Shown piece after piece: positions 1-10,665 of a stretch of DNA of 27,684 bases. The notes under the pieces were generated by a model, which made no database searches, was not told where the DNA came from, and saw only the letters and a program-made list of their open reading frames with translations. Position 1 is the stretch's first letter; every line of letters starts with the position of its first letter. Origin of the DNA: Ophiosphaerella korrae (lineage: Eukaryota; Ascomycota; Dothideomycetes; Pleosporales; Phaeosphaeriaceae); assembly GCA_028456385.1 (NCBI GenBank), contig JALNQF010000473.1, positions 1 to 27,684 on the forward strand, written 5' to 3'. The translations under genes were made by a program, and so were the position numbers.

Positions 1-2084
1 CGCCCACGGTCAAATTCCGTCTCTTCTATTGCTAGCAACACCACCCAGCAACTAGCCTACTGGTCACTCCGGGAAAATAGGTCCCTTCTCTGGTCATTGC
101 ATGAGTGCAACCTCAAAATTCTGCAAAGCACATATGTGAGGATTTCTGCCGAATGTCAGCATCGTGAAGATTTTGCAGACGTTGTGAAAAACTTAAAAGA
201 TGAAGTTGTCAGGCTGAGGTTATGGGGAAAAGAGGTCGATGCCAAGACCATGTTGGTGGTGGAAAGGTCCAAGGAGCTAAGATCTGCCGTTACAGTCCTG
301 TTACAGGAGATTGCATCCATCTTGCTGAATCGTAATCTCGCCCGAAAGGACATCAAAGTTTGCATGCTCACTATAGCAGGTGCTTGTATCCGTCCTCCGC
401 CGAATTGGCGCAGTCATGAATATCGAAAATTGAGAGAGCTGCACGGTAAAGTCAAAACAACTATAAATGCCCAGACCGACCAAGGCCGGCATGACGGACC
501 CGATGCTGGGAGCGCCTCGCCTGATCTCGAATTGTCTAGCCTGGAAGAATTGATCCTCGACCTAAGATGTTATACTAGCACGCTAATGGACCTTGTTCCA
601 GTCATTGAACATACCAAGGATGCGCTTGCCAAGTATGTATTTCGTCAACATGTATCAAGAGTACAGCAAATGAGAACATGTGCACTGCAAGCTCCAAGTG
701 CTCGAAATGACAAGATAGAGGTGGAAGCACTGGAAAAGACCGGAAAGCCCAGCCAGAGGATTAGCGAGCCCGAGTTGCAAAGGCCTTTCTCGGATACTTC
801 GAGCACTGTACCGCCCATACATACTACAGACAATGCAGACAGCATCAAAAAGACCAGCCGGAAGATCGTGCCGCCAGAGTCACGAAAGCCAAGCTCGATA
901 GCGTCTGATAACACACCACCCAAACTCAACACAGCACTAGACGCTAGTGGAGAGGCTCTTTATGAAAATGGGCCGCCAGACTTACGGAAGCCGAGCTCTA
1001 AATTTCCCATCACCAAGACAACCATAAATGCCGCGGAAAATCCTTGCACAAGGAAAGACGAAAGAGACACGGAGGCACCAAAGAAGAGAGGCGAGTCCAG
1101 CCAGAGTGGTATACCGCTAGATTCAGAAGAGAGGATCGAAAAATCAAATCATCAAATAGACCGACCAAACTCTCCAAAGCCGAGCCAGAAAAACCACAGA
1201 CACACACCGCCCTTAGACAATCCCGAAAATCTAGACAAGGCAGTCGATAGCTCTGCACAAGGACTGGCTACTGGTACTCAGGGCCCTTGGGGAATTAGAA
1301 CCTCTCCTGACCCCGAGGGGCTGCTGTTCAGCATGTGCGACCTATGTCAAGTACCATATGATTATTGCGCACATTCATTAACAACGACATACACTATGCC
1401 AGATCTTACCGCTGACACTTTCCCTGAACGTCCCGAATGGTCGGCATACCCAGACTCATTTTCTCTGTATTCCTTACTCAGAAGTGCTCCTTCTTTTGAG
1501 GACCCTTTGCCATCTATCTTGGGATATGAACCTCTGCGCCACCAGACAACCGTGGAGCCAGCCATAGTACAAGCACACATCGAGGATACATACACGCTTG
1601 GAGACAGATTATTGCAGACACACATTGTGGATACATACACGCCTGGGGACAGATTATCGGTGCCCGAGAGCAGAAGAACACCCATGGCTCGGCGACAAGC
1701 GCCACGACCTAGCGAGTTCCCATGCACCGTAGAGGGTTGCGGAAAAACATTCAACAGAAACTGTGACCTCAAGTACGTCGTTCCTCATCCACTGTCCCTT
1801 CCACAAACACACAACAGCTTACCAAACTAATACTGCCCAGCCGACATAGGAAAACTCACATGGGTAGGAGCGAACGTCCACACAAATGTAGTGTCTGCGG
1901 CGAAGGATATCTCTACCCGAAGGATCTCAATCGCCACATAAGAAAAACTCATACGAATTCAAGTCAGTCAACAACATTGCATTACTGCCCTTACCCTGGC
2001 TGCGCGAACAAGGATGGCTTTAGAAGACGAGATAATCTCCTACGACATCAGAGAAAGCTTCATCCACAGTCTCCGAAGTCGTAG
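1..2084 (+). CDS. C2H2 zinc-finger protein with helical N-terminal region, 5' partial
   Basis: Two exons, join(<1..1772,1841..2084). The intron (1773-1840, 68 bp) starts GTACGT, carries a CTAAT branch site and ends CAG. Splicing completes the first finger, because DLN is joined to RHRKTH. The frame is open from base 1 and the first in-frame ATG is at 250, inside sequence that already looks like protein, so the true start probably lies left of the window. About 671 residues are visible. The N-terminal 200 are alpha-helical (RLWGKEVDAKT, KELRSAVTVLLQEI), like the helical N-terminal regions of fungal C2H2 and STAND-type proteins. A Ser/Pro/Lys-rich disordered linker with repeated KPSS/KPSQ follows. 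Three C2H2 fingers (C-x4-C, C-x2-C, C-x4-C) close the protein, ending at TAG 2084. Probably a nuclear DNA-binding protein; its target is unknown. Confidence 0.85.
1575..1658 (+). repeat. 45-bp in-frame direct repeat in the zinc-finger gene
   Basis: Two near-identical 45-bp units start at 1575 and 1620. They encode HIEDTYTLGDRLLQT and HIVDTYTPGDRL, i.e. a 15-residue duplication just ahead of the finger cluster. The reading frame is kept, so this is a recent coding duplication. Confidence 0.85.
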
Positions 2085-2743
2085 CATTTAACATAGACAT
2101 AGCCTTTAGCAAAGACGTAGCCAAGCGACGTAATGCGTCCGCAACGAGTGATTAGAAGACAGCAAAAGACAGCGGTAAACATACTATCACGAGTCCACCC
2201 TCAGAGGGAGTTGCCATCAAGTTTATCCTGAGACTCTTTCATTCACCAATATCCAATATGGACCAGCATGATCGTAGATTTTAAATCATACAATATAATA
2301 TACCTCTTAAAGCCACCCCTACAAAACAAGGCATACGCGTTTCAGTCGACTATCCGCTGCTCAGCCAGGTTATAGCGGTTCCCACAGAAACCACAACGTC
2401 CCATGAGTTTTGTCCTTGTCTAGAAGAGCAGAAGGACGCGATAAGACAACTCGCCGAGTTCTTCCTCGCGGTTCGGACATCTTCAACTCAACCGCAACTA
2501 TTACGAGGTTAGTATAACTAACCACTGAGTTATTTTCGGCTGCCTGCGCGATTGCTAGGGGTAGGTACGCTGGCTTGCTCGCAGTCGCACCGTTGTAAAG
2601 GTTGTTCCTGGTCAGTGACCTCGCTGGGAAGTTACCCGCCTCGCGTTAGTAGTAATTGGCGAAGGAATCATATTCGAGGTGCCGCCAACGGAAAGGTTCA
2701 TGCGTCTATAAAGCTAGGAAAAATGGACCTGGTTACATTTCAA
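2085..2743. other. Intergenic, no gene recognised
   Basis: 3' flank of the zinc-finger gene. An AT-rich patch near 2275-2310 could include its polyadenylation region. No open frame resembles a known protein and I see no RNA gene or repeat. Confidence 0.5.
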
Positions 2744-2868
2744 ATACGTTGATCGAGGGCTTATCACAAATAGAGCGACTTCAAAAGGACCTGAGCGTGA
2801 AGAAAAACACCGCGATCATCAGTGGAGCCGGAATTTCCACCAATTCAGGCGGTAATTTTCAAAACCAA
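2744..2868 (+). pseudogene. Sirtuin-like (SIR2 NAD-binding) fragment, tentative
   Basis: One frame reads LSQIERLQKDL followed by KKNTAIISGAGISTNSGG. The GAGIST core matches the first NAD-binding loop of SIR2 deacetylases (consensus GAGxS, normally followed by GIPDFR). The GIPDFR segment, the HG catalytic motif and the zinc-binding cysteines cannot be found downstream in any frame, although the same frame stays open to 3198. Upstream it meets tandem stops near 2650. If the assignment is right, this is an orphan N-terminal piece of a dead sirtuin gene. The call rests on one short motif, so chance resemblance is possible. Confidence 0.35.
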
Positions 2869-3241
2869 GCATTTCCACTAGAAGAGTATCTTAATTTAGC
2901 TATAGTGGGAGACGTTCGCAGTTTTTCTAGGGCTAGAATGTCAAGCCGAAACCTATTCCTTAGAGGAAGAGGTAAGGTAGAAGTCAGAATCTCCCTCTAC
3001 GAAAGCCATCACGCCGAATTTAATGTTATTTCCCCGTATTCACGCACTTCAGTCGATCGAAACATATGTGGCGTAAGCGAGACTGCTTATTGTCTTGCAC
3101 TCGAATCTCCCCTCCGACCCACGACAAAGGGCACCACGAAGGGCAGGAAATGTGGTTGTCTGCTAGAGGCCGTAGGGTCTTTCTATTCGATAAATTAAGT
3201 GCAAAGGCAAAATTAATTGTAGACTCAAAGGCCAAACAGAG

Positions 3242-4064
3242 GAAAATAGCGAAAAAAATCAGGATGTACCGAACAAGAAAGTAAAGTGGGTGGCTGCCGC
3301 TGATACCTTTGTACAGGCCGTTCCAACTAAAGAGGAATAGAGCTCAGTTCTCGACAATTTCTCGCCTATTCTGCTGGCGCTCACCTCAAACTGGGCCAAC
3401 AGCGTGGGTCGCCCCTGGGAGATATACTCCTTAACCGCGACGCCTACATCCTATGTCATCCCTGTATACCAAGTACGAGGAAATGTCGGTCTCTAATCGT
3501 CCCATGTAGGCCTAGCTCCTAACTATAGGGTCGGCTTTGCCATCCTTACTACCGACAGCGATGCAAGTCCTGATCTGAACGCGCATGCAGACATTGTCGC
3601 AGAAATGCTGATCCCAGCTCTGGAGAAGAATGCCATCGCCCAAGCAAGCGCCATGCTTGTGGGAACCTACACGTCCGGCGATAATCCGGCCACAGCTGTT
3701 CTTACAATCGCCCAGGCGATCGACTCCTGCCCTGAGCCGTCGCTTACGGGTTTTACTAATGGCAAAACTGGTGTCCGAGTGGTGTTTGCAAGACTCAACA
3801 ACATTGAGCCGGAAGCCTTAGCTTCAGACTTTACTCAACAGGGTTGACGGAGACAACTGAGCATGGCGAGAGGTTGGTCTTTCGTGCGGTCTTCCAGGAC
3901 AGTTCTGCACTGGCGGATGTAAGGCTCCCACATGCGAGACATGGAAGTTTGTGGATAATTTGCAGGTGCGGGGCCTTCCATTAGATGATTTCATCTTCGA
4001 TGTAAGAGATGGAAGGGGGGTGGGCATCGAAGTGAAAGGCATGAGATTGAAGTTGAGAAAATTC
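3242..4064 (+). pseudogene. Beta-lactamase-like serine hydrolase pseudogene, C-terminal part
   Basis: Segments in three frames together resemble the C-terminal half of the fungal beta-lactamase/transpeptidase-like family. The first (about 3242-3847) includes NSVGRPWEIYSLT, GNVGL, LAPNYRVGFAILTTDSDAS and PDLNAHADIVAEMLIPALEK. It is interrupted by TAG at 3338-3340 and TAA at 3494-3496, the latter where relatives read GNIGLYSS. A second frame (about 3841-3910) gives ERLVFRAVFQDSSALAD. A third (about 3930-4064) gives CETWKFVDNLQVRGLPLDDF and FIFDV, the family's usual C-terminal strands. At least two frameshifts and two nonsense codons are present. The N-terminal half with the SxxK serine was not found. 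No functional product is expected. In fungi the family often acts in secondary metabolism, so this is not evidence of drug resistance. Confidence 0.75.
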
Positions 4065-4443
4065 TGGCACGTAGCCGCAGGTGTCACACAACCGCACCTT
4101 TCGTACATGCTCAACCGCCTTGTTGTAATCTCCTTGTTTGCCTTTCCAAAGTTCTATGCTAATCCCATCCAACATCCATATTCTCATTTTGGCTTTCGCA
4201 TTCAAGGAATCGGGCCAAGGCAAATTTAGAACAGGCAGTAAATGGCAGGAGAAGGGGAGGGAAGGCAGCATATATAGAGAGCGGTTTAGGAGCCTAAATC
4301 AAGAAACATGTATCATCGTATTCAGAGACTGAGTGCTATAGTTCGATGCGTCATTGAGATTTGATGCTATCACGGTACATCCGCGACGTTTCCCGTCCCA
4401 GCACGCCAACACCCAGTCTCGGCAACATCAAGCACCTGGGCTC
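4065..4443. other. Intergenic, no gene recognised
   Basis: Lies between the hydrolase relic and the 3' end of the minus-strand coiled-coil gene. Short overlapping open frames on both strands resemble nothing I know. No repeat or RNA gene is seen. Confidence 0.45.
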
Positions 4444-6183
4444 TTAGAAATTCTCTAGCTTCCTTCGGCTCTCTGTACAGACGACAACACATTTCGATAG
4501 ATATAAGCTCGTCTCATATGCGTCCCCGTCTCCCGTACCTGTCTTCATAAAGAAGGGTGCTACGACCAGTTCGACCTTCATGCCGAATTTCGCTGGCTCA
4601 AATCCTTGAGCCGATACAGATGTTTTTTCGTCAAATCCAAATCCGAGACCACCCTCCTCTGGGCCACTCCACTTGTCGAAAGTGAACAGGGCTTTAGACA
4701 TGTGGATCTCCTTATCTAGCCTTACTGTTGTCTGAATGATCTCACGGAGATCTGCCCACACTTCTGATTTCTTACACGTGACGAAGGGGCTGAGTATTTC
4801 CCGGAAGCGGTCTTGCATATCAGTAATGAGAAGATCGATGTCCGGTTCTGTAGCTACCTCAGCTACAAGAATCGCACTCTTCGCCTTCCATGCACTATAC
4901 TCTTGGACCTGCGATTGTCGAATCCGTCCCGCCATTAAGAGCTCTTGAGTTGCATAGCCATCTCCTGCTTATTGTGAACCTTCTATACGAATAGCGAAAT
5001 GGGAGTGGATGTATCTTACCGAATTCGAGGGCCTTCTGGACTAAGCGCAAACCGGGGCCGAGACGACCAGCCCACAGTAAACCGTTCAGTTCCGAGTCTG
5101 AGTATAAGATGTTCTCTACTAGCATTCTCATCACCAAGCTTTGAATGAGTACTGGCCTAAGGACTTCTGAAGAAACGTATTGAAGATAATGGCGGGTGAG
5201 CGATTTGAGTGGCAGCAAGTCGGCCTCGTGAAAGGATGCATCGCGTCCTCCACAGTAATTACTCGCCCAATTTCCAACCGAATAGATTATCTCCCCGTAC
5301 GTTGCTTTCAATGTATTGTCGTCCACTTTGTGAACGGAACTCTGCTGACGCAGCTTTGCCACTTCTTCTGTCGATTCTTTCCAATATCGTTCTAGCTGCT
5401 CCGTATGTTGGTACGAGTTCGAAAGGTCCTTTGTTGACTGGTCCAGTCGTGCTTGTAGATCTGCAATGCTGCTTTCTTGTTTCTGATGTCTTACTTCTTG
5501 TTCTCGAATGCGCGTTGACGATTGCAATCGCCTTTGCTGATCTGCCTCAACCTTTCTTTCAAGGTCCTGAATTTTTCTCTCAAGGTCCTGAATCTTTCTC
5601 TCAAGGTCCCGAATCTGCGACTTCTTGGCGTGTATCGTATTAGACTGCCGCTGCATCGTCTCTCGGTTCTCATTCAGTGCATCTAGGTATCGTGCATGTT
5701 CTTCATCTCTGAGCATAATTTGGTCTATGAGGTAATCGTTTTCCTCACGTAATTTCATTGGATTCTCCTCAGGCGTGAACTCGTTGGGTCCACTCTCGGG
5801 ATGCGATTGTTTGAGCAGCGATTTAACTCTTTCGAAAGAGTTGTTGGGACCGCCGTTCACCTCGCGGTTATCCGTCCGTGGCGTGGATTTGCTTCTTGGT
5901 GTACTGCCTTCTATTCAGCGTCGAATGAACTGAATGAATGTGGGTGCGGTGAACCTTACCTTCTCGATGATGGCTCTTGTTCGTCTATAAAATCATTCGT
6001 TTCAGGGTTGAAGTGAGTGTTTGCAGTTTTTTGTGTTGATGAAATCCTCCCTGATGTGGGACAGTTACTTCGCGGGTTTGTTGTTTGAGAATTTTGCAGC
6101 TCCGACCGTTCGATCGAACCACGCTCGAGACCGTCAACATCCTGATTCGGCCGGTGTGCACTAATCGCTCCCGGGCACTCCAT
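4444..6183 (-). CDS. Coiled-coil protein with conserved-looking C-terminal domain, unknown function
   Basis: Three exons, complement(join(4444..4964,5020..5903,5960..6183)), giving 542 residues. The introns are 55 bp (4965-5019) and 56 bp (5904-5959). Both start GTAAG and end CAG, and both restore the frame. The ATG at 6183 is chosen because the open frame further upstream offers only a non-ATG start. Residues 1-120 are polar and Ser/Pro-rich. About 120-265 form a long coiled coil with three DLERKIQ heptads. The C-terminal 250 residues look globular (NWASNYCGGRD, LLWAGRLGPGLRLVQKALEF, FDKWSGPEEGGLGFGFDE). I do not recognise the family. It follows the GTPase gene on the same strand with a 289-bp gap. 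Coiled coil plus adjacent GTPase suggests a scaffold or partner, which is inference only. Confidence 0.8.
5553..5617 (-). repeat. 21-bp x3 tandem repeat coding for coiled-coil heptads
   Basis: Three consecutive 21-bp units encode DLERKIQ, DLERKIQ and DLERKVE. Each unit is exactly one heptad, so copy-number change would lengthen or shorten the coiled coil without breaking frame. Confidence 0.85.
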
Positions 6184-6472
6184 TTCCACTCCTATATTCC
6201 GTGAGTTGTCTATATGTGGAATGGGTTTTTCTTCTCCGGCCCGGATCGCCACCTCTCTTGCCTTAGATGCAGTAGCCTTGAATATTACAATTGATATATC
6301 GAACCGAGCGAGTCGGGAGCAAAGTGGGAAAGTAGAGAGAATCAAAGAGATAGGGGCGAATGCGTGTTTAATAGGCAGACGTAATGCGAGCTGGGCTAGC
6401 TCAGCCGCACTATCTGGGGTGGACGTCGGGTGGGCGCCTTGACGCCACAGCCTTGTCAAGCCTTACTACTGT

Positions 6473-7518
6473 CTAAAAACTAATTACCCCAGCTAGCGGG
6501 AGAATGACATTCACAGTTGCCGTAATCGCAAACCCGACTAAGGTCGCAAATGCAGAAACTCTATCCTTCCATTTCCCAGAGCCTTTCTTTTTCTCAATCT
6601 CCTCAGCTACTTCCTTTCCCGGCCTCGACTGGAGTCGCCGGCGTCGTTCCAAGTCCCCCTGATGTTGGTTAATTAGTGACGCCCGTTGTTCTTCAAGCCG
6701 ACTCCATTCCGTTGTGTTCTCGACTTCCTTCGCCTTCACGATCCTTTGTTCCAACTTCTGAATTTCGTTGTTCGATTCCACTATCCTGCTATCCAGACGT
6801 GGCACAACAAGCTGACCTGCTGTTGTTTCCTCTAACATTTTTCCTTCGTGGACTAACTCGGTCTGTATATCAAGCACAACGTCAGGCTTCCGTGCGAGTC
6901 TGCATACCAGCGCTTTTGCGGTAGCGGGCCTTCCATCGAACTGGCGAATTATTGATCCTTTACTCTCCATCACATTCCAATATTGCTCACGAAGCTCACG
7001 CTCTCGCTTCAGACCGACTTTCTTATCACTCAATTGGTTCCACATCGTTGTCAGAAGGACGATGTTGGACATGCTTTGCTCGCCACAAAGACGTTGGAAC
7101 ATTTCGAAGTATCTTCGGGCACTTCCCGACATCTTGTTATCCGTATCCGGTGCATGTACACGATTCCCTTCAAGCGGATACCGAGTCTGTATTGTTTAAG
7201 GAGAAACTGTACGATCTCGTCGAGGATTTCGCTGTCGGATCTGTTGGAGTCGTCGAAGCCCGGTGTGTCAATAATTGCAAACTTTTCGGCCCCGATCCCG
7301 AGCCACACAATTTGGCATTTCTCTGTCTCTTTGTTTCGACGTCTTAGTACAATTTAGAACGAAGCTGCATCGAAGCCATTTCACCCACCAGAAGCCATGC
7401 TATGTCCCTCTTTAACAGAACCAGCGACCAGTTGATTGATAAAGTAACTCTTTCCCGACCCTGTCAATCCCATGACTAGAATTATGCTGTATATCGTGTC
7501 GTCCTCGTAGAAAGACAT
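6473..7518 (-). pseudogene. P-loop GTPase (AIG1/MMR-HSR1-like G domain) with hydrophobic C-terminus; one frameshift
   Basis: Exon 1 runs 7518-7389 from an ATG and holds the G1 loop GLTGSGKS followed by YFINQLVAG. A 60-bp intron (7329-7388; donor GTGGGT, acceptor AAAG, CTAAG branch) joins ASE to TEKCQIVWL. Exon 2 gives the G3 motif DTPGFDD, then IRLKGIVYMHRI. Near 7141 the frame must shift by one base to continue as DNKMSGSARRYFEMFQRLCGE and NIVLLTTMWNQL, where TTMW may stand for G4. A charged coiled coil follows. The last 30 residues (VSAFATLVGFAITATVNVIL, then PLAGVISF) look like a membrane helix. Restored length is about 328 residues. Fungi carry many such single-domain GTPases of unknown role. 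The single indel may be real inactivation or a sequencing error. Otherwise the gene looks intact. It is divergent from the Hsp70-like gene. Confidence 0.8.
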
Positions 7519-8099
7519 GTTGATGTCGGATACAGTGTCTCCCCAAAGTCAGTGAGAGAAGAGGGTGTTGGCGGGCTTCTTGCTTTTTGGCAGGGCCAAT
7601 CTCGAGGCGCCGAAGTTATATTGCTTCTAGAGGCTGAATCTAGAACCTGCAAGCCTGATATTGGTGGCAGCAATCACTCTCTGCTGAGCCCAACTGTGAA
7701 ACCAATGATAGCCTGGCGCGCTCTTCCTCGCACACAAATCGGGTGCGGGAGGAGCGCCCGGTTGATGTATCGCACCAATAACATTGGAGGGCCAGAGACA
7801 CAGTGGAGGCGAAGCCGGTTGAGCTGAAAGTGCATGAAGTTGCCTTCGCTATTGACGAGGCTAACCAATCATAATGCAGGCCAGCGTGGGTAGCCGCTAC
7901 GAAGGCGATCGAGGCAACGAGGCTGAGTCTCAGCCTCGTGAATAACTCAAGTCCATCTCACGCTTTAGGTGCGGCTGCTCCTCGGACGCGCTTTTCCTCG
8001 TTTTCCATTATTCTTTCAATCATCTTTTTCACAAGTTGAACTCGTACCATCACAATACCGCACGTCTAAGGACCTCATCCAACCTCATTTCACACCGCA
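7519..8099. promoter_or_regulatory. Divergent promoter region between GTPase and Hsp70-like genes
   Basis: The GTPase ATG (7518, minus) and the Hsp70-like ATG (8100, plus) face away from each other across 581 bp. A pyrimidine-rich stretch at about 7980-8030 lies upstream of the Hsp70-like start, as is common near fungal transcription starts. I see no clear heat-shock element array. Open frames inside the gap resemble no protein. Confidence 0.5.
7917..7939. promoter_or_regulatory. Perfect 23-bp palindrome in the divergent promoter
   Basis: ACGAGGCTGAG and its exact reverse complement CTCAGCCTCGT flank one central T. It lies 160 bp before the Hsp70-like ATG. It could be a binding site for a dimeric regulator or a cruciform/hairpin. 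Its role is inferred only from position and symmetry. Confidence 0.6.
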
Positions 8100-10566
8100 A
8101 TGGAAACTTTCGCGGGAGCTTCCGGAGGCGGAACATCCGCCCCGCGGATAGAGTTTCCGCCGCGGCCGCGTGCACAAAAAGGAGTACAAGAAGAGCCCAA
8201 AGGACTCACACCCCGTCGGTCCTATCAAGACCTAGAAACAGGTGGCAAATCACCAGAATTCCTTGGTCAAAAGCAGCATCAGGAAAGAGATCCCAATCAA
8301 CTTGCTACTGGCTACGGAACTCAGCATCTTCGCATTCGCGATGAAGAAACGCCTCGATCACCTTCGTCCCGATCACCTTCGCCCCGATTCAGTCTTGCGA
8401 AAAGTCCCATTGCTACAGGAGCCGTCCAATTTCCTCTGCAGCGACTGCAAAGGGCTTTGAGCCCTATACCAGCTACATCACCGGACACCATTAGCAATAC
8501 CATAAGTTCAACACTGCAATCCCCACAAACCGAACCAGTTGCGCCGACGATCTTGATCGGTATTGATTTTGGTACAACGTAATGGCCTTCCTTTCTAACT
8601 ATCAAAACATGAAAGACTAACCATTTCAGTCATTCGGGTGTGGCATGGGCATATTCTAAGCAGCCAGATGACATCAAAATGATAACAAATTGGGATTCCT
8701 TTGAGTGGGGAAATTCTGATAAGGGCAAAGCTCCCACAACAATCTCCTACGGCGCACCAGTCTCCGATGCGGGCGTGGCGGAAAACAGTGGGGTTAACAC
8801 CCCGAAAGAGATATTATGGGGATACGGAATCGGTGATGCAGAGTCGGTGAAGTGGTTTAAACTCTTGCTTTTAGACGAAGAGGACATGGAAGACGCTCAG
8901 AGGAACCCGGTCCAGATTAAAAGAGCGAGGGAACTACTGCGGCAGGCAGGCAAAACTCCCACTCAAGCTGCGGCAGACTATCTCCGGCTCCTATGGAACC
9001 ACGCTCTGACGAACATCAACAAAGACCTCGGGAAGGTTGTGGTAGACGGAACACCATTCAGAGTGGTTTTGACCGTGCCTGCTGTGTGGACGACAAAAGC
9101 CAAAGACAGGATGACAAAAGCGGCGAAACGTGCTGGCATCCTTGATGTTCGCCTGGCCGGCGAGACAATTGTCAACTTCGTTTCTGAGCCCGAAGCAGCC
9201 GCTTTGGCTACCTTCCAGGACCTCAAAGCTCGTCCAGATTTCCAGACTCAAGACACTTTTGTGGTATGCGACGCTGGAGGAGGGACTGTAGACTTGATCA
9301 GTTATCAGGTTCTCGATACCAACCCACTCCAGTTGAAAGAATGCGTAGAAGGGTCTGGAAAACTCTGTGGCGCTATATTCCTTGATCAGGATTTTGAGGG
9401 CCTCATGAGTCAACTTGTTGGGGATGCTTGGAACGTGCCCGAGGGTGACAAAAGAGAACTCATGAGTGCGCAGTGGGAAAATGGTATCAAGAGGAGTTTT
9501 GAAGGCCAAGACAGGACATGGAGGGTCACCCTGCCCCATGCATGCTACCAACGCGGAGCACCGCCATCCTTGCAACTTGAGAAGTTAGTCTCCAACCCCA
9601 TTATTGTGAATGGGACAGAAGAAAATTTTTAACATCTCTGCACAGGGAGTTTGTAGAAGACATTTTCGACAACGTCACCTCGCAGATTCGTGCCCTGGTC
9701 AACGACCAAATAAGCGCGGTCGAGAAGAAATCAGGCCATCTGCCCAAGGTAGCTCCAAATTGGATACCAGCATGGACACTCCGGCTAATTGGTCCCGCAG
9801 GCTGTCGTGCTCGTGGGCGGGCTAGGGAGCTGCCGATATTTATTCAAGAAACTAAATGAAGAGAATGAACCTCGTAATATTCGGGTGCAACAATCCCAAG
9901 GTGATAAGCCGTGAGTATTCCATAATGATCGCTATGAAGGTAGCTCACTTGATCGTTAGGTGGACAACTATATGTCGAGGCGCTGTTCTTAAAGCCTTGA
10001 CGAACACTCAACTTCCTGGAGTCACTGTCTATTCCCGAATATCAAGACACAGCTATGGAATCAATCACAATGCTGATTTCGACCCCACACGTCATCGCGA
10101 GGACGAGAAGTTCACTGACCGGGTAACTGGGAAAGAGCGAGTAAAACATGAAATGACATGGTACCTGAAGCGAGTAAGATCACACTGTAGCTCGCTTTTC
10201 TGCTCGTCGCATCTAATAGCAATATAGGGTGACGATATTGAAGAGACAAAGCCCGTCAAACTAGGATGGCACAGGCACATATCAGCGGATTATGGCTCGA
10301 CCTATTCGTTTACGTTGGAAATATTACTCTGTGGAGAGTTGACACCACCCAAGAGATACAACAGCACTATCAGACCGTGCTGTACTCTTGAGGCTGATTT
10401 CGATATATCTCATATACCGATCATTCAAGGATTTGATGGTAATCGGCACAAACGAGTAGACTTTGATATTGAGATGACTGTCATCGGAACGGCTTTGGAC
10501 TTCGCTCTATTTGCACAAGGGAAGAGAATAAACCACGGTCGGGTCGAAACGGAGTTTGAGGATTAG
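8100..10566 (+). pseudogene. Hsp70-like (HSPA12-type) ATPase; otherwise complete, one frameshift
   Basis: Five exons: 8100-8578, 8630-9748, 9801-9910, 9960-10173 and 10228-10566. The four introns (51, 52, 49, 54 bp) are GT-AG, most with clear CTAAC/CTAAT branch sites. After a disordered Ser/Pro-rich extension of about 150 residues come the ATPase signatures: phosphate-1 IGIDFGTTHSGVAWA (split by intron 1), EPEAAALATF, phosphate-2 VCDAGGGTVDL near residue 373, and adenosine motif AVVLVGGLGSCRYL near 534. DKPWTTICRGAV and WYLKRGDDIEETKPV follow, as in the fungal HSPA12-like family. This family lacks the classical peptide-binding domain. In exon 2 the frame hits TAA at 9630-9632 after a run of five Ts (9626-9630). 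One more base there would continue into FLTSLHREFVEDIFDN. Restored length is about 753 residues. A homopolymer error and a fresh inactivation are both possible. Confidence 0.88.
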
Positions 10567-10665
10567 ATTAGATACAGACATCAGTATTTCGGAAGGCCAG
10601 GCGATAATCTGAAACCGTTTAAAAGTATGCAAACCCGTCTCCGAGATTTACCATCTATCTAGAGT

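Noticed and set aside
3981..4271. Minus-strand open frame of 96 codons
   Set aside because: It overlaps the C-terminal strands of the beta-lactamase-like relic and matches no family.
6184..6459. Upstream in-frame extension of the coiled-coil gene
   Set aside because: It begins with a non-ATG codon and has no ATG before 6183. It is more likely 5' untranslated sequence.
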